Both the position numbers and the translations under genes were made by a program. A stretch of 64,000 bases of DNA from Drechmeria coniospora (lineage: Eukaryota > Ascomycota > Sordariomycetes > Hypocreales > Ophiocordycipitaceae): NCBI RefSeq assembly GCF_001625195.1, contig NC_054390.1, positions 620,001 to 684,000 of the forward strand, read 5' to 3'. Positions 42,545-55,050 of this stretch are shown piece by piece. Each line of letters opens with the position of its first letter. The stretch's first letter is position 1. Under the pieces are notes generated by a model. The model was given only the letters and a program-made list of their open reading frames with translations. It was not told the origin of the DNA and made no database searches.

Positions 42545-43479
42545 TGGCAGCAGTAGATGAGAGTTAGCACGGTGTACCGAGTACAATACGCAGAACTGTA
42601 CGGAGTAAGTAGCTACATACTAGGTACCTAGTACTTGCGTACGGAGCACTGTAGGTATGGGGCACGGAGTACCGAGTACTTGTCGACGCATCTCGTCAGT
42701 ACCTACTCATGCAACCCATCTCCACTTGCTCATGCAAATACGCCCCTCGGTTCATGCTCTCCCGTCTCCGACTCGTCCTCCATGTCGAGCCAGTCGGTGG
42801 ACCGCCTGAGCCTGTGCGCAAACATGGGCATGTGCAGCGTCGTCAAGAGTCGCCACGTGAAGCATCGGCATGGCGATGGCTCCGAGAACAACAGTTGCTG
42901 TACTGCACTGTACTTGCAAGTAGTGGGGACCTTTTACATGTACATGCACAAGTACTTGCCAATGTTGCACGCAGTAATAATGCTGTGCCGAGCACAGCGC
43001 AGCAAGCACTGTAAGTACAGTGGTTTCGGTAGGTGCCTGGTGTCCATTGTCTTGCTAATTCCGCTAGCCGTGCTCCGTACTCCGCACCTAGTGCGCAGGT
43101 ATACGATGAAGCCCCTCGAATCTCGAGCACCCGAGAGGCAGGTACAGGTACATGCCGTCATACCCAGCAAGCAGGCGCAGCGTCAGAGCCAAAGTGTACA
43201 GGTACATGCGGACGGGCCAGCCCTCGTACACTCTCGCACCACTCCGTAGTGCACCTATTATTACTTACTCGTAATCGTCCATACATGATACTTGCTGTAC
43301 TGTAACTGCTACTATTCTGTACTCGGTACAAATAATTGTGCTCCGTACTCGGTACAAGTAATCGTACCCGTACAAGTAATCGTAAAGTAATCGCAATACT
43401 GTACGTACATGTACATGTACATGTGCCGTACTAATACCTACTGACTCTCCTGTACTCAAGTGCGGTGGTACCGCCACCA

Positions 43480-43755
43480 CACCCAAACGAGTACTTCCAA
43501 GTCCATACTAATCATCACTACGTTACAAGTACTTCCAATCCACACTAATCATCACTACATTACTCCGTACAAGTACTTCCAATCCTTACTAATCATCACT
43601 ACATTACAAGTACTTCCAATCCATACTAATCATCACTACATTACGGAGTACTCCGTACAAGTACTTCCAATCCACACTAATCTACACTACAAGTACTTCC
43701 AATCCATACCAATCATCACCACATTCCAAGTACTTCCAAGTACTTCCAAGTACTG
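43480..43755. repeat. About 37-bp minisatellite
   Basis: Seven to eight copies combining ACAAGTACTTCCAATCCA and TACTAATCATCACTACAT, some with an inserted TACTCCG. Confidence 0.88.
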
Positions 43756-44196
43756 CCCCCCCCGCGTTGGTACAAGGCCAAGTGCCGCCCTGCCGCATCG
43801 CGCCTTTCAACTTTCGTCGCCGGTAGCCCCTGCTTCGCTCGAGCAGGATATGCCGTCATAAATCATCACCCTCCCTCTTGCTCGTCCGCAAACTCCTCCT
43901 CGCCATCACTCTCTCATCGATCCGACCGGCCCATTCATCCACGCTTCCCTCGTCCGTCGGCACGACGGTGCTTCTGCCCCTCCGCATCGCGAGACCATCG
44001 CCACGAGGCCCCACGACGCCACGCCCTCCTGCCCGCCCGACGACTGGACGGCCATCACGAGCCCGGCGGCGACAGGTCACGTCAACCACCCGACGCCAGC
44101 GCCTGACGGACAAACGACCGCCTCCTATGGCTGGCTCGACGGAGGCTTGACGTCGTGTCTCGCATGCCCATCCGTGGCCGCCCATTCATTCCAGTC

Positions 44197-44298
44197 GCCT
44201 CCCGCATTCCAACGGCCTCCCGCATCCCAACAGCCTCCCGCATCCCAACGGCCTCCCGCAATCCCCACGGCCTCCCGCAATCCCCACGGCATCCCGCA
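44197..44298. repeat. 18-bp repeat (GCCTCCCGCATCCCAACG)
   Basis: Five to six copies upstream of the F-box/WD40 gene. Confidence 0.85.
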
Positions 44299-44892
44299 CC
44301 CTCACGCATGTCCGTATTCTGCATTACGTCAACGACAGTTCATCGTCCTCGACGGACCTTGCTCTGACCCGTCCACCCTGCTCAGTCCTTTCCTCGCTCG
44401 TCCGACGAGCCTCGTCTCGCATCCACCCACGCTCTAGCCATCCTTTAATTGTCTCGAAACAAGGCCATCGTCGGGAACGACGGCCACATCGCAACAACAG
44501 CCACATCGCAACAACGGCCACATCGCAACGACGGCCACATCGCAACAACGGCCACATCGCAACAACGGCCACATCGCAACGACGGCCACATCGCAGCGAC
44601 GCTCCCATCCGATCCGTCGACGTCGATTTGTTAGCGTCGAAAAGAAGAAAAAAAATACCATCCAATACCGGCCACTCTCCGACCCGAAGCCGATCCTTGC
44701 CTGGCCAGCCGAGCCTGCGAAATTGACCCGGCCCGTCTCCCTTGCATCCGACTTTGCCGTGACACTCGACGTCACCGCACATCGCGTCGACCGACCCTGT
44801 CCCGCCCGCGGTTCGGATTCGCATTCCTCGTCGCAAGACCCAAGTCGGTCTCCCGCTTCGGCCGTGCCTCCCCGACGGCCGGCACCTGCAGA
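44299..44892. other. Upstream region of F-box/WD40 gene
   Basis: GC-rich leader/promoter DNA with a 17-bp repeat at 44484-44602. No other gene seen. Confidence 0.5.
44484..44602. repeat. 17-bp repeat (CCACATCGCAACAACGG)
   Basis: Seven consecutive copies with few substitutions. Confidence 0.92.
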
Positions 44893-46997
44893 ATGACGCT
44901 TGCCGACGGCGTCCACCCCGCCGCCGGGCCACCGCGCCCCGGAGCCTCTCGCCGGCAGAATGGGCGCAGTCTGAGCCTGTCGATGCCGTGGCGCCGTCCC
45001 AGAGCCTCGCCTCTCCCCCCTGCCGACTCGTCCGCGTGCGACGACGCGGCCGTCGACGGCGCCGACGATGGACACGACAACGGCGGGAGGAGGCTGAAGG
45101 GCCTCTTCCGCCGCGTCTCCGTGTCCTTCAAGGGCATGGTTCACCGGCCGTCGGCCCGAACGTCGGCGCCGACGGCCGACGGCGCCGACGGCCGTCCGCA
45201 GTCCCCGCATGCGACTTGGAGCCGGCTGCGTGAGGCGGCCGAGTTCCGCCATCTGCGAACCTTTGACGACGCCGACGAGGTCTCGTCCACGCCGGCACGC
45301 GCCGTGCGGCAGGCGCGCCCGTGCTCCACCTCGATGCTTGCCGACGAGCCATCCGACGTGCCGACGCACGCCGGGGCCGCCGCCAAGGCCTCGGCCCTTG
45401 TCCAGAACGACGTCCTGCTGAGGCAGAGCCTGCAGCGCAAGTGGCTGCAGAGCCCGTCGGCCGAGGACGGCAACGATCGCGAGAGCGGCATCGGCATCGC
45501 CGTCAACCTCCCCAGCGTCGAGGTGGACGACGTCGACGGGCCCGGCGCCGTGCCGCCGCAGGACGTCAACATCAGCAGGCTCGACTTCATCTCCCTGCTC
45601 CCCGCCGAGCTCGCCATCCAGATCATGGCCTTTCTCGGCGCCACGGCCCTCGTCAAGGCGAGCGCCGTCTGCCGCAGCTGGAACCGCATCAGCCGGAGCC
45701 AGCACATCTGGAGGGAGTCGTGCCTCCGGCAGATGGCCGGCACCTTTGCCACGGGCGGCCCCGTCGTCGCCGGCACGGGCCTCGGCATCCCGCCCGTCAT
45801 GCCCAGCAACGACTGGCGGCGGATCTACCAGGCCCGCTACGCGCTGGCGCAGCGGTGGAAGGGCGGAAAGGCCCGGCCCGTTTACCTGAGCGGCCACCTC
45901 GACAGCATCTACTGTCTCCAGTTCGACGAGTAAGCACCGCTGCCCTCCCGCCGCCCCCCCTTCCTGACCTCTGGTCGGCGGCGACGAAATGGCTGACCGA
46001 ACCCCCCTTTGCGCGCAGGCACAAGATCATCTCGGGCTCGCGCGACAAGACGATCCGGGTCTGGGACATGCACACGCTCGATTGCCGCCTCGTCATCGGC
46101 CCGCCCGACGTCATCGCGGCCGAGAACCTGCTCCGGGACGAGGACGGCAAGGCGAGCCACTACGCCATGGGCGCCGAGAACGTGCGCGAGTCGGAGTCGA
46201 CGCCGAGCGCCATCTCCTTCCCCGACTATCACAACGCCTCGATCCTCTGCCTGCAGTACGACGACGAGATGCTCGTGACGGGGTCCTCGGACGCGACGTG
46301 CATCGTCTACAACGTCAAGACGGGCTACCGGCCCGTCCGCCGGCTGCGCCACCACACGGCGGCGGTGCTCGACCTCGCCTTCGACAAGAAGCACATCGTC
46401 ACGTGCAGCAAGGACATCAGCATCTGCGTCTGGGACCGGGCGACGGGCGCCCTCGTCCGCCAGCTCCGCGGCCACACGGGCCCCGTCAACGCGGTCCAGA
46501 TGCGCGGCAACACCATCGTCTCCTGCTCGGGCGACTTCCGCGTCAAGCTGTGGAACATCGACACGGGCAAGAACATCCGCGAGTTCGTCGGCCACACCAA
46601 GGGCCTCGCCTGCTCGCAGTTCTCCGACGACGGCCGCTACGTCGCCTCGGCCGGCAACGACAAGGTGATCCGCATCTGGGACGCCAACACGGGCGAGTGC
46701 GTGCGCGAGATGCGCGCGCACGACAACCTCGTCCGCAGCCTGCACATCGACAGCGTCAGCGGCCGCCTCGTCAGCGGCAGCTACGACTCGGACATCAAGG
46801 TCTGGGACATGGAGACGGGCCACCAGCTGCTCGACTTTCCGCGCTGGCACGCGAGCTGGGTGCTGAGCGCCAAGAGCGACTACCGACGCATCGTCAGCAC
46901 GGGGCAGGACCCCAAGATCCTCATCATGGACTTTGGCGCCGACGTCGAGGGCATCGAGTCGCTCGAGAGCGCCAACGGCTCGAGGGGCTTCCTCTGA
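44893..46997 (+). CDS. F-box/WD40-repeat protein (SCF ubiquitin-ligase substrate adaptor)
   Basis: Two exons: 44893-45929 and 46019-46997; intron 45930-46018 splits a Glu codon; 671 residues. The N-terminal 220 residues are Ser/Ala/Arg-rich and probably disordered. The F-box at about 229-275 (ISLLPAELAIQIMAFLGATA, CRSWNRIS, IWRESCLRQ) would bind Skp1. From about residue 335 there are seven or so WD40 blades: LSGHLDSIYCLQFD, GSRDKTIRVWD, GSSDATCIVYN, CSKDISICVWDR, CSGDFRVKLWN, AGNDKVIRIWD and GSYDSDIKVWD, ending with a GQDPKILIMDF strand. By family it selects phosphorylated substrates for ubiquitination (Cdc4/beta-TrCP class). An insert of about 45 residues follows the first blade. The target is not predictable. 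Confidence 0.9.
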
Positions 46998-49026
46998 CGG
47001 GCACTCGTCGGCCGCTTTGCGTGGCACACGACGGCCGGCCAAGAGATTCCAAGGCGTCTCGGATCGAAAAAGGAAGGCGGCGTAGGCGTATTCGGTGGCA
47101 AGCGACTTGGGGATCAGGGGGGCCCTGCTTCTTGTTTCCTTGCATTTTTTGTCCTCCCTTTCTGTCTCCCTTGCTGTCCTTTTTTCCTGCTTTCCGTCTT
47201 TTTCTGCTGCGTTGTGCTCGATTTTGATATCGTCGCGTTGCCACGCATTGCACACCAATGCGTGGCATGGAAACCGGCTTCGTGCCCAGGCCAGGGCCGA
47301 GGTGCACAGGGGAGTGGATGGTCTTGGACGAGTCTACGAGCGCTAGTAATTATGAAGACGGGAAGAAGATGATTCGGCGAGTCGACCGATGATGGCGCGC
47401 CGGCCGCGTGACCGTGACAATGTGCAAGCAAGTATGGTGCTCGGGGCTGTCAGTGGTTGTCCGGCGCGAGGTGTCGTCGGCCGCGTGACCGTGACAATGT
47501 GCAAGCAAGCATGCCGCAGCGAGGCCTAGCCCGGGGCTGCGCTGGCGTATGGTGCTCGGAGCTGTCAGTGGTTGTCCGGCGTGAGGTATCGTCGGCCGGC
47601 GACTGTCTGGAAACAATTACGCTCGCGTATGGTGCTCGGAGCTGTCAGTGGTTGGACGACCGTCTGGAAACAATTACGCTTGCGTATGGTGCTCGGAGCT
47701 GTCAGTGGTTGGACGACCGTCTGGAAACAATTAAGCTTGCGTATGGTGCTCGGAGCTGTCAGTGGTTGTCTGGCGTGAGGAGTCCTCGGCCGACGACCGT
47801 CTGGAAACGATTACGTCGTAAATTTGGCTTTGCTGCAACGTTGCGAGCGAGCCTCCCTGGACCGGTCGAGGCGTCGCTCTTGGCTTTTTTGGCGAGCCAA
47901 GGCGTCGAGCCTGGAGGTTGGTCAGCGTACGCGTGCGCGAGAGGCGAGTGCAATCTCGTGAGCATGTGGTCCGGCCAGTTGCATGACGCCCTTGATTCCA
48001 TCTACGGAGCGTCTCGGTACCATTAGGCGATGGGAACCAGCCGAGGAAGTTGGATGAATATCGGCCGAGACATGGGCCGCGGAGGCACCCCACCCACTCG
48101 TCGGGAAGCAGGCTTGCCGCTCGATCGATGGGCCTCCGCCGTCGCCACTGCACAAACGCATCCGTGTGCATGTCGGGTCGGCAATGATCGGTGCGTAGAG
48201 GACGGTGGCCAGCTGACGCGAGCAAGGGCGTCAGCAGATGGGGTGAGGGAGCGACAGCGGGGGAAGGTAAATATGGGAGGGGGGGGGGGGGGCAGGGTTG
48301 GGGAGGATTGGTGAGGTCGAGGAAGGTTTCTCGTCAGCCGGCTTGCTTGGCGAGGGAGCAGGCAAGCGGAATTCGAACGAGTGCTCGTACGTGGTGATGG
48401 CGAGCGTGATGGCGAGCGTTGGCAGTCCCGGCACGAGGAACGAACCAGGTAGGCCTCGCCATGGGTGCATGCGGGAGACAACTTTCCAGTCGAGCGGTGT
48501 ACGCGTTGCTCGTGTGCACAGTATGTGCTGCGCATTTTACTGTGTCCAGTCCACCGTGGGCACAGTGCCGAGGCGTCGTGCGTGGAGTTTCCGGGTCGTC
48601 CGCGGCGTGATGGCACGCGAGCCGAGTCATCTATTGAGGTGAATGATTGAGTTTGTTGACGCATCATCACCGCACATGTGTGTGTCTGGGTCCGGATGCA
48701 GCTGGGTACAGTACGTGAACTGCTATCCTTGTTGGTGTTTGCGTACACGACAGTGATGCTATTGCAGGTATCCAAGGTACGGAGTACTAGGTACGGACTA
48801 ACTGCCAGCCGTTTTCTCCGTACTCCGACATGGCTTGATGGCGAGCAAGTATCTTTCCCGCGTTGGCTGTAGGGAAAGCGACTTCTGAAGGAACAGGCCT
48901 TTTTTGACCCCACTGCATCGAGGTATCGAGATGCTGTACTCCGTACTCCGTACTATAGCTTGGTATAAACCTGGGTACTCCATAATTACCATAGTGCTTG
49001 GTGCTTACTGTACTTACGTGTTATAT
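46998..49026. other. Intergenic, minisatellite-rich
   Basis: Contains the F-box gene 3' flank (T-rich, 47130-47225), the 57-bp array, and a poly-G run at 48281-48292. No gene recognised on either strand. Confidence 0.5.
47431..47815. repeat. 57-bp minisatellite, five copies
   Basis: Units start GTATGGTGCTCGGAGCTGTC at 47547, 47627, 47684 and 47741, with a diverged first copy at 47431. The last three are spaced exactly 57 bp; the earlier ones carry extra GGCGTGAGGTATCGTCGGCC-type sequence. Confidence 0.88.
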
Positions 49027-49141
49027 TAATACTCCGCACTCCGGATTAATCCCTGCAAATAATACTCCGCACTCCGGATTAATCCCTGCAAATAATACTC
49101 CGTACTCCGGATTAATACCTGCAATTAATACTCCGTACTGC
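49027..49141. repeat. 33-bp minisatellite, 3.5 copies
   Basis: The unit is TAATACTCCGCACTCCGG plus ATTAATCCCTGCAAA. It embeds the ACTCCGTA word. Confidence 0.9.
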
Positions 49142-51246
49142 ATTGGCATCCCATGCGGAGCATCGGTACTGGCACTCCCATACATGTACACCACACCTAC
49201 AGCACTTGCAGCACGCCTTGGACAACCATGGAGTACTACCATGCACAATGACCTACTGTAGAGCTTGTACTGCATGAAAGCGCAGTACTTGTGCCAACAG
49301 CACGGAGCACAAGTGCCAATCCTAGGTACCTAGTACCTACCTACGTACGGAGCACCAAGGTGATACTGACACGACCAGGTTTTGTACAGAGTAGGTACCT
49401 ACCTACCTAGTGCGTGAGTAAGGTAAGGGTTATGTTGCACCAAACGAGCGACAAAAATGGGCGCCACAGTCAATGTGGGCATGGTAGGTGCTATATGATG
49501 CGACACCCCCCCCAGGCATTGCGTCGTAGGTTCTTTGCGCAATGCCTGCTTTCTGGCATTTATAGCGCCTTTTGTGGCCCATGATGCAGCAGGACAAAGC
49601 TAGCGTATACGTGCCACTGTAGCGTCCCCTGTAGGGAAGCGCGGTCACGTTGTCTGCAACGTAGTGTTTACGTGTTAAAAAATGGGCGCCACAGTCAACG
49701 CGGGCACAGTAGGTGCTATATGATGCGACGGATTATCATTAGGTGCTGACCCTTACAGAGTACTCTCATGCGATGGTTGCTTGTACTTGCGTGCTCCGTA
49801 TTGGTGCCGGGTGGCAAATGACCAAGTACAGTACCCAAGTACACAAGTGCGTACAGGGTAATTACCGCATCGTACTGTATACTAGGTACTAGGTTAGTAC
49901 CCAGGTTGTACAGATGCCTGGGTGCAACAACACTCAGCTGCACACCCGCTCGTTGCGTGTATTGATCGCAGTGACTACTCCGTACGTGCACGACCAAGTA
50001 TGAGCTTCTCGTGCCATCGGCGGCCGTTTTGTCGAGGACGGCATCCCCGCCGGCGATGGGATGAGATGCCAGGGCGTGGTGGTGCTCGCGTTCCATCCAG
50101 ACCTTGATGCTCGAGAGGGCAGCCGTGGTTGTTGGGTACCTTGGTAGGCAGAGGTTGGTCTTTCGATTCCCATCCGCTCCGTGGTGAGGAAGATGCACGG
50201 TAGCGACGCGCGGCGTGCCGCAGGTGCTTGCCACGCACATGTACTCCGTACGGGCTGGGGAGTAATGCCCATGCAAGGGCCATCTAGATTTACATGCGCA
50301 GGCCCCGATGGAACAGAAGCAGCGGAAACGCCACGCGGGCGGATGAAGCCGTCGTGGCGAGTTCCAGGCAAAGGCACCCAGCCCCGGCCGCCGCAAGGTG
50401 CTGCAAGTACGCTTTAGTGGAGGCGGAACGGCACTCGGGTACCTACTAGGTAGGTACCTACTAGTATGTAGTAATGCTGGTTTGCAGGTGCCGAGTACGG
50501 AGCACGGGGTAATACTCGGTATAGGTGTAGGACAGTGCAGTCAATGCCGTACTTGGGTGCTGCGGTCAGTGCCTAGTGGGAACTTGGTACTGAATAGTAC
50601 CCGTACACGTGGACGGCAGAGGTCACGTACCCTTCCTCATGTTCAACCCGGCGACAGCACGGGGCATGCTCGGTAGCGCAAGAAAGTCTCAACCCTGCAT
50701 GCTGCACGGTACGCCTGGGCGTGCTCGTCGGACCGGCTCGAGACCGGACATCTCCGGCGAGATGGGGAGGCGATGACGCACGGCACCGACGAGCAAACGA
50801 AAAGTGCCGGGCGGCGCATGGCGGCACGCTCGGGGGGCGATGGCTGCACATGCATGTACGGTACTTGTGCGCATGCACGTCGTGCCCCTGCACGGCATCC
50901 GCACGCCGCACTCGTTTCCAAGCCTGGCGTATGGTAGGTGCCGTTGCGCTTGCGTTTCGGCTCGCGCGAGTGAGTGCCGTCGTCGAGAGCGCTCGTGCAT
51001 GTCCGGCAATTGCACGCAAGCGGGCACTTCAAACCTGCCGCACGCGTGGTATTATTACTTGGTCCCAGTACGGAGCATGCGCGCCGCAGCCACTGATGGT
51101 TCAGTGCATGGAAGAGCACTGTCGACGCAGGAAAGTGGTGTTTTTGTACTTGATTGTATGAAGGCGCCCGAGTTTGCTCCGTACGGCGTAACCAAGTACC
51201 AGGTACCAAGGTGCACGTCTACCCACGCCCAAGTATGCCAACAAGT
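49142..51246. other. Intergenic, no gene recognised
   Basis: Many TACGGAG/CTCCGTA and AGGTACCTACC words. A 50-bp segment (AAAAATGGGCGCCACAGTCAA..GGTGCTATATGATGCGAC) occurs twice, at 49453-49503 and 49679-49729. Confidence 0.5.
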
Positions 51247-51577
51247 ACGGAGCATCAGACAGGTTCTCTGTACATGTGCTCTTGCTCTGCAGTACGGAGC
51301 AACAGACAGGTTCTCTGTACATGTGGTTTTGCTCTGCAGTACGGAGCATCAGACAGGTCCTCTGTACATGTGCTCTTGCTCTGCATACGGAGCATCAGAC
51401 AGGTTCTCTGTACATGTGCTCTTGCTCTGCAGTACGGAGCATCAGACAGGTCCTCTGTACATGTGCTCTTGCTCTGCATACGGAGCATCAGACAGGTTCT
51501 CTGTACATGTGCTCTTGCTCTGCAGTACGGAGCATCAGACAGGTTCTCTGTACATGTGCTCTTGCTCCGCAGTACTC
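51247..51577. repeat. 47-bp minisatellite, seven copies
   Basis: The unit combines CGGAGCATCAGACAGGTTCT and CTGTACATGTGCTCTTGCTC. Copies 3 and 5 are 46 bp with GGTCC, and copies 4 and 6 are 47 bp with GGTTC, giving a 93-bp higher-order period. There are no variable spacers, so this is not CRISPR-like. Confidence 0.95.
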
Positions 51578-53004
51578 CGCACCTCGTATAGCGCAGCACC
51601 TGACTAGCATTACGTACGCCACCAGTGCGAACGTGCCTACAGTACAGTACTCTACTGTAGGTACCTAGGAGGTACTTGGGTGTGCGGAGAACAGAAGCAT
51701 TGTGCGGTGCACCCAAGTATGCAAGTACAGCTATGGACTAGGAACTACAGTACTCCGTGCAGCTAGATGTATTACTCTGGGTTCGGCGTGCATGTGCCCG
51801 CCGTACAAGTATTCATCCTTTACGCGCGGAGCATGTCCCTGCTGTAATGACGGAGTGTTGCATCCTTTGCATGTAATACATGTAGTTGTGCAACTGCATG
51901 TAATCATTGCAAGTATAATGTGCTCTCCTTGCTTCGTTGGCATCCACGGCTGCGTACTTCTTGGTAAGATGCTCGTACCCATTGCCCACGTAATCACTGT
52001 GCTCGTCCGTAATTGATACTGTGCTCGTACGAGCATGAAAACATCTTCAATTGCCTCTCCTGCCTGGCCGACTGGTCCTGTCCCCATTTCCCACGACGGA
52101 CCGGCATCGTAATTGCAAGTAGTCGCTCGTGCAGGCCTGCCACGACCACCCCGACGCCGGTGCCAAAGGCCTCATCGTCCACCCGACCCCGTCCGTGCTC
52201 CTCCCCGTCACCGCCCCCGGCAACGATGCTCGCGGGCATGACAAAGGGCCAAGTCTGCTTGTGCGAAAGCACTGCTTCGCGCGTAAGAGTGCTGTGCGCT
52301 TACGAGCACGGTGCGTGGCGGTGGGCAGGCATCCCCGTCCGGCCGACACGGCATCATGGCCAGCTCGTACCGCCCCGTCTTTCTGTCCATGCATCCCTTC
52401 ATCATCGTCACCGCCGTCGCTGCCTATCCATTCATCATCGTCACCGCCATCGCTGCCCATGGTCCGTTCGTATTCCGACAACTAGTTACTTCGTACTCCG
52501 CACATGTAAACGCGAGTCGTTGGAACGTACAACAAAGTACTCCGTACATGTGCTGTGGCTCGGACAGCCTCTGCCGCATGCCTCGCACGCGCCAAGCGAA
52601 AGACGGTTGTCAGTGGCCAATGATGAGGTCGCGTGCCTGGCGAAAAGTCCTTTCCCCACCAGCCCGCGCGCTGATCTGGCCGCCAGCCTGGCAATGTTGG
52701 GCCTGGTACGGAGCACGGAGAAATAATACATATATTAATTTTCAAGTGCCTACGGAGTAGTACTTACTTAGTTACGGAGCATTACTGCACCTACAGTATA
52801 CTTGGGTGTGCAAGCCAACGGAGAAGTACTTACTTAGTTACGGAGCATTACTGCACCACCCTTTGCTTGGGTGTGCAAGCCAGCAGGTACAGGTTGAGCA
52901 CCTACAAATACAGCGCTCAAGTCCTCCATGCAAACGGAGTAGGTACCGAGCATTTCGCAGGGGTCCAAGTACGAACACGAGTGCCGTACTTGCACGTACA
53001 ACTA

Positions 53005-53045
53005 CGGTGGGGTGGCAAAAGTTTCCATTCAACTTGTACGCTCCC
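53005..53045 (+). mobile_element. Inverted-repeat element, partial copy H
   Basis: Only the left half is recognisable: CGGTGGGGTGGCAAAAGTTT, CATTCAACTTGTACG, preceded by TA at 53003-53004. Confidence 0.6.
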
Positions 53046-53736
53046 GGTAGCTGCACTTGTACACGAGATGGCAAGGTTTGGGGTCTCGCAATGACAGCGC
53101 CGAGCCGTCCAAGGGTGATCGACAATTCGGACCCCGGTCCCTGCCCGGCGCTGGCTGGCCCGGTCGCACGACCTGGATCCCGACTTTACTGTGCATGTAA
53201 GTACTTACTCGAGTACTGCAAGTACAGTGGGCATGTGTACAATTAGTGCTGTTACATGTACTTGCGGGGCGCATGTTGCAACTACAACTGCAAGTACTCC
53301 GCAAGTACTGTACGCTTGTGCTACTGTTGCAGAGCACTGCAGCTAATTACTTACTTACTTCAACAAACAACTACTTACATGCATGTACTTGCTTGTGCTT
53401 GTTTGACATGGGCGAATCGTTTAATTGCACCTCCTTCTGCTGCCAGCCAACCTCATGTAGTCGCAAGTGCCGGCGTGCCATGCCATATCGTGCCACTGCA
53501 CGCACCTACTTACGTGCGCGGAGCAGGTACTGGACTACTTGTCGTGCAGTGGTCGAGCGAGCAGGAAGGTGCTACGGAGTGCTATTTAGCTTGATGGCTT
53601 CCTCGCACCTGCCGTCGTCAGTCCGTTGCCCTTGACCCCGTCATCGCCCATCGATCCCTCGGACACGCCTTCCTTCTTCTCTTCTTGCCCTTTTCGGATC
53701 GCCATCGTCGCCTACTTCTGTCTCCTCCATTCCCGT

Positions 53737-53822
53737 TCCATAAACCTCCCATCCCCTCCCCTCTCCTCTCCTCCCCTCCCCTCCCCTCTCCCTCCCCCCT
53801 CCCTCCCTCCCCCCTCTCGTTT
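53737..53822. repeat. Polypyrimidine tract
   Basis: An almost pure C/T run of ccctctcctcccctccc units on the plus strand, about 1.2 kb before the GH55 start. Confidence 0.85.
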
Positions 53823-55050
53823 CCTTCGTCTCCCTCTCCGGTAGGCATACCATTTTCCGCTCGCCCACCCGCCCCGTGCACGATCCGGCTTCGCTTCCGC
53901 TTGGCCCAGCATCGTCTCCGTCGCCGATTCGATCCCGCACGCCCCATCGACCACGTCCGACGACTCTCTCGCCGACGCAAGCCCGAGCCGCTCGTTTACA
54001 CGCCGCCGTGGAGGCTCCTCTTCCGCTCTCCGTCGTCGGCGAGCCCGACGAGCCTGACCACCAACGGTAGTCATCGTCGTCCTCGCCACGACGGTGGCCG
54101 TCCGTCTAGGCTTCCCCGTTTCCCGCCACACCACCCACGACCATCCTCGCCATAGCTTTGCCAAGGCTCGAATCACGCCTCGGCCGACTCTTGCTGGTGA
54201 GTGAATGCAACCCCGCGTCCGGGCCGCTGCCTCGATTCGGCTGCTGCCTTGCGCTGGCCTGTCCCGCCCGCCCTGCGCGTGCTTCATGCCGTGTGCGTGA
54301 CGGCAGGCGATGTCGATGCCATTCATCACCACCACCGCCGTGCATGGCCTCGACGACCACCTCGACGACGACGCCCACGACGACGCCTGCGACGGCCACC
54401 TCCATCGTCTGCGAGGCCGAGCCGCTCTTGGGGGCGGCCCGAATGGAGAAAGTCGTCGCCGTCGCTCGCTCGCCCCTGGCCGCTTCTGCTTCGCCTTGAG
54501 CCCCGAGCCGGTCCCGTGCGCGTGCTGCAAGTGCGGCGTGACGGCTTTCTGCATCGTCGTCGTCGTCGTGACCAATCTCGCTTCACTGGCCATCGTCACC
54601 CCCCGTCTTGCCCCCTCGACCTCCCCATCGGCACTCTGACGCATCCCATCCGGCCCTTGCCCTTATATACAGCACGTCCCGCACCGTCCGGTTCCCTTTC
54701 CTGCTTCCTTTGCCACCCAAAACCCCATATCCCCGGCAAGGTCCAGCTCCCCCTCGCCCCCCCCCCTCGTGCGTGCCATACCCCCATCTCCTTGCCCGAC
54801 GCATCGCTTCGGACCCTGCCTCGACGTGGCGAGACCTGCCGTGGCGAGACCTGCCGTGTCGTTCGACCCTGCGCTCGCCCGCACCGAGCTGTTCCTCCCC
54901 ACGCCCCTTCTTCCCCTGCATGCCGCCTCGTCCATGTTCGGTCTCGAGCCCGCCTGAGGTCGTCGGAACCAACCGATTGCCTCGACACAAACGAGCTGAC
55001 AAGGCGCCCCAGACCACGACCAATCGTGATTCCCACCGCCCTCGCTCACC

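Larger units (their letters stand above)
40754..44196. other. Long intergenic region, no gene recognised
   Basis: Dense in short palindromic words (TACTCCGTA, GTACTTGCAAGTAC, AGGTACCTAC) plus the element array at 42253-42544 and the minisatellite at 43480-43755. Plus and minus frames up to 214 codons exist, but none has a domain and all run through repeats. Confidence 0.5.
51578..55050. other. Intergenic and GH55 upstream region
   Basis: Up to 53.6 kb it has palindromic words and a duplicated CGGAGAAGTACTTACTTAGT/TTACGGAGCATTACTGCACC segment (52750-52860). From 53.6 kb it is strongly pyrimidine-biased (CCCCTCTCC runs at 53745-53820), often seen in fungal promoters. Long frames there are compositional and lack domains. 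Confidence 0.5.

Noticed and set aside
45909..47258. 449-codon antisense frame over the WD40 region
   Set aside because: Same kind of GC-driven shadow; the plus strand has unambiguous WD40 repeats.
51247..51577. CRISPR-like regular repeats
   Set aside because: No unique spacers between units, and the genome is eukaryotic; it is a plain minisatellite.
53712..54644. 310-codon minus-strand Arg-rich frame upstream of GH55
   Set aside because: Low-complexity composition from a pyrimidine-rich promoter region; no domain.
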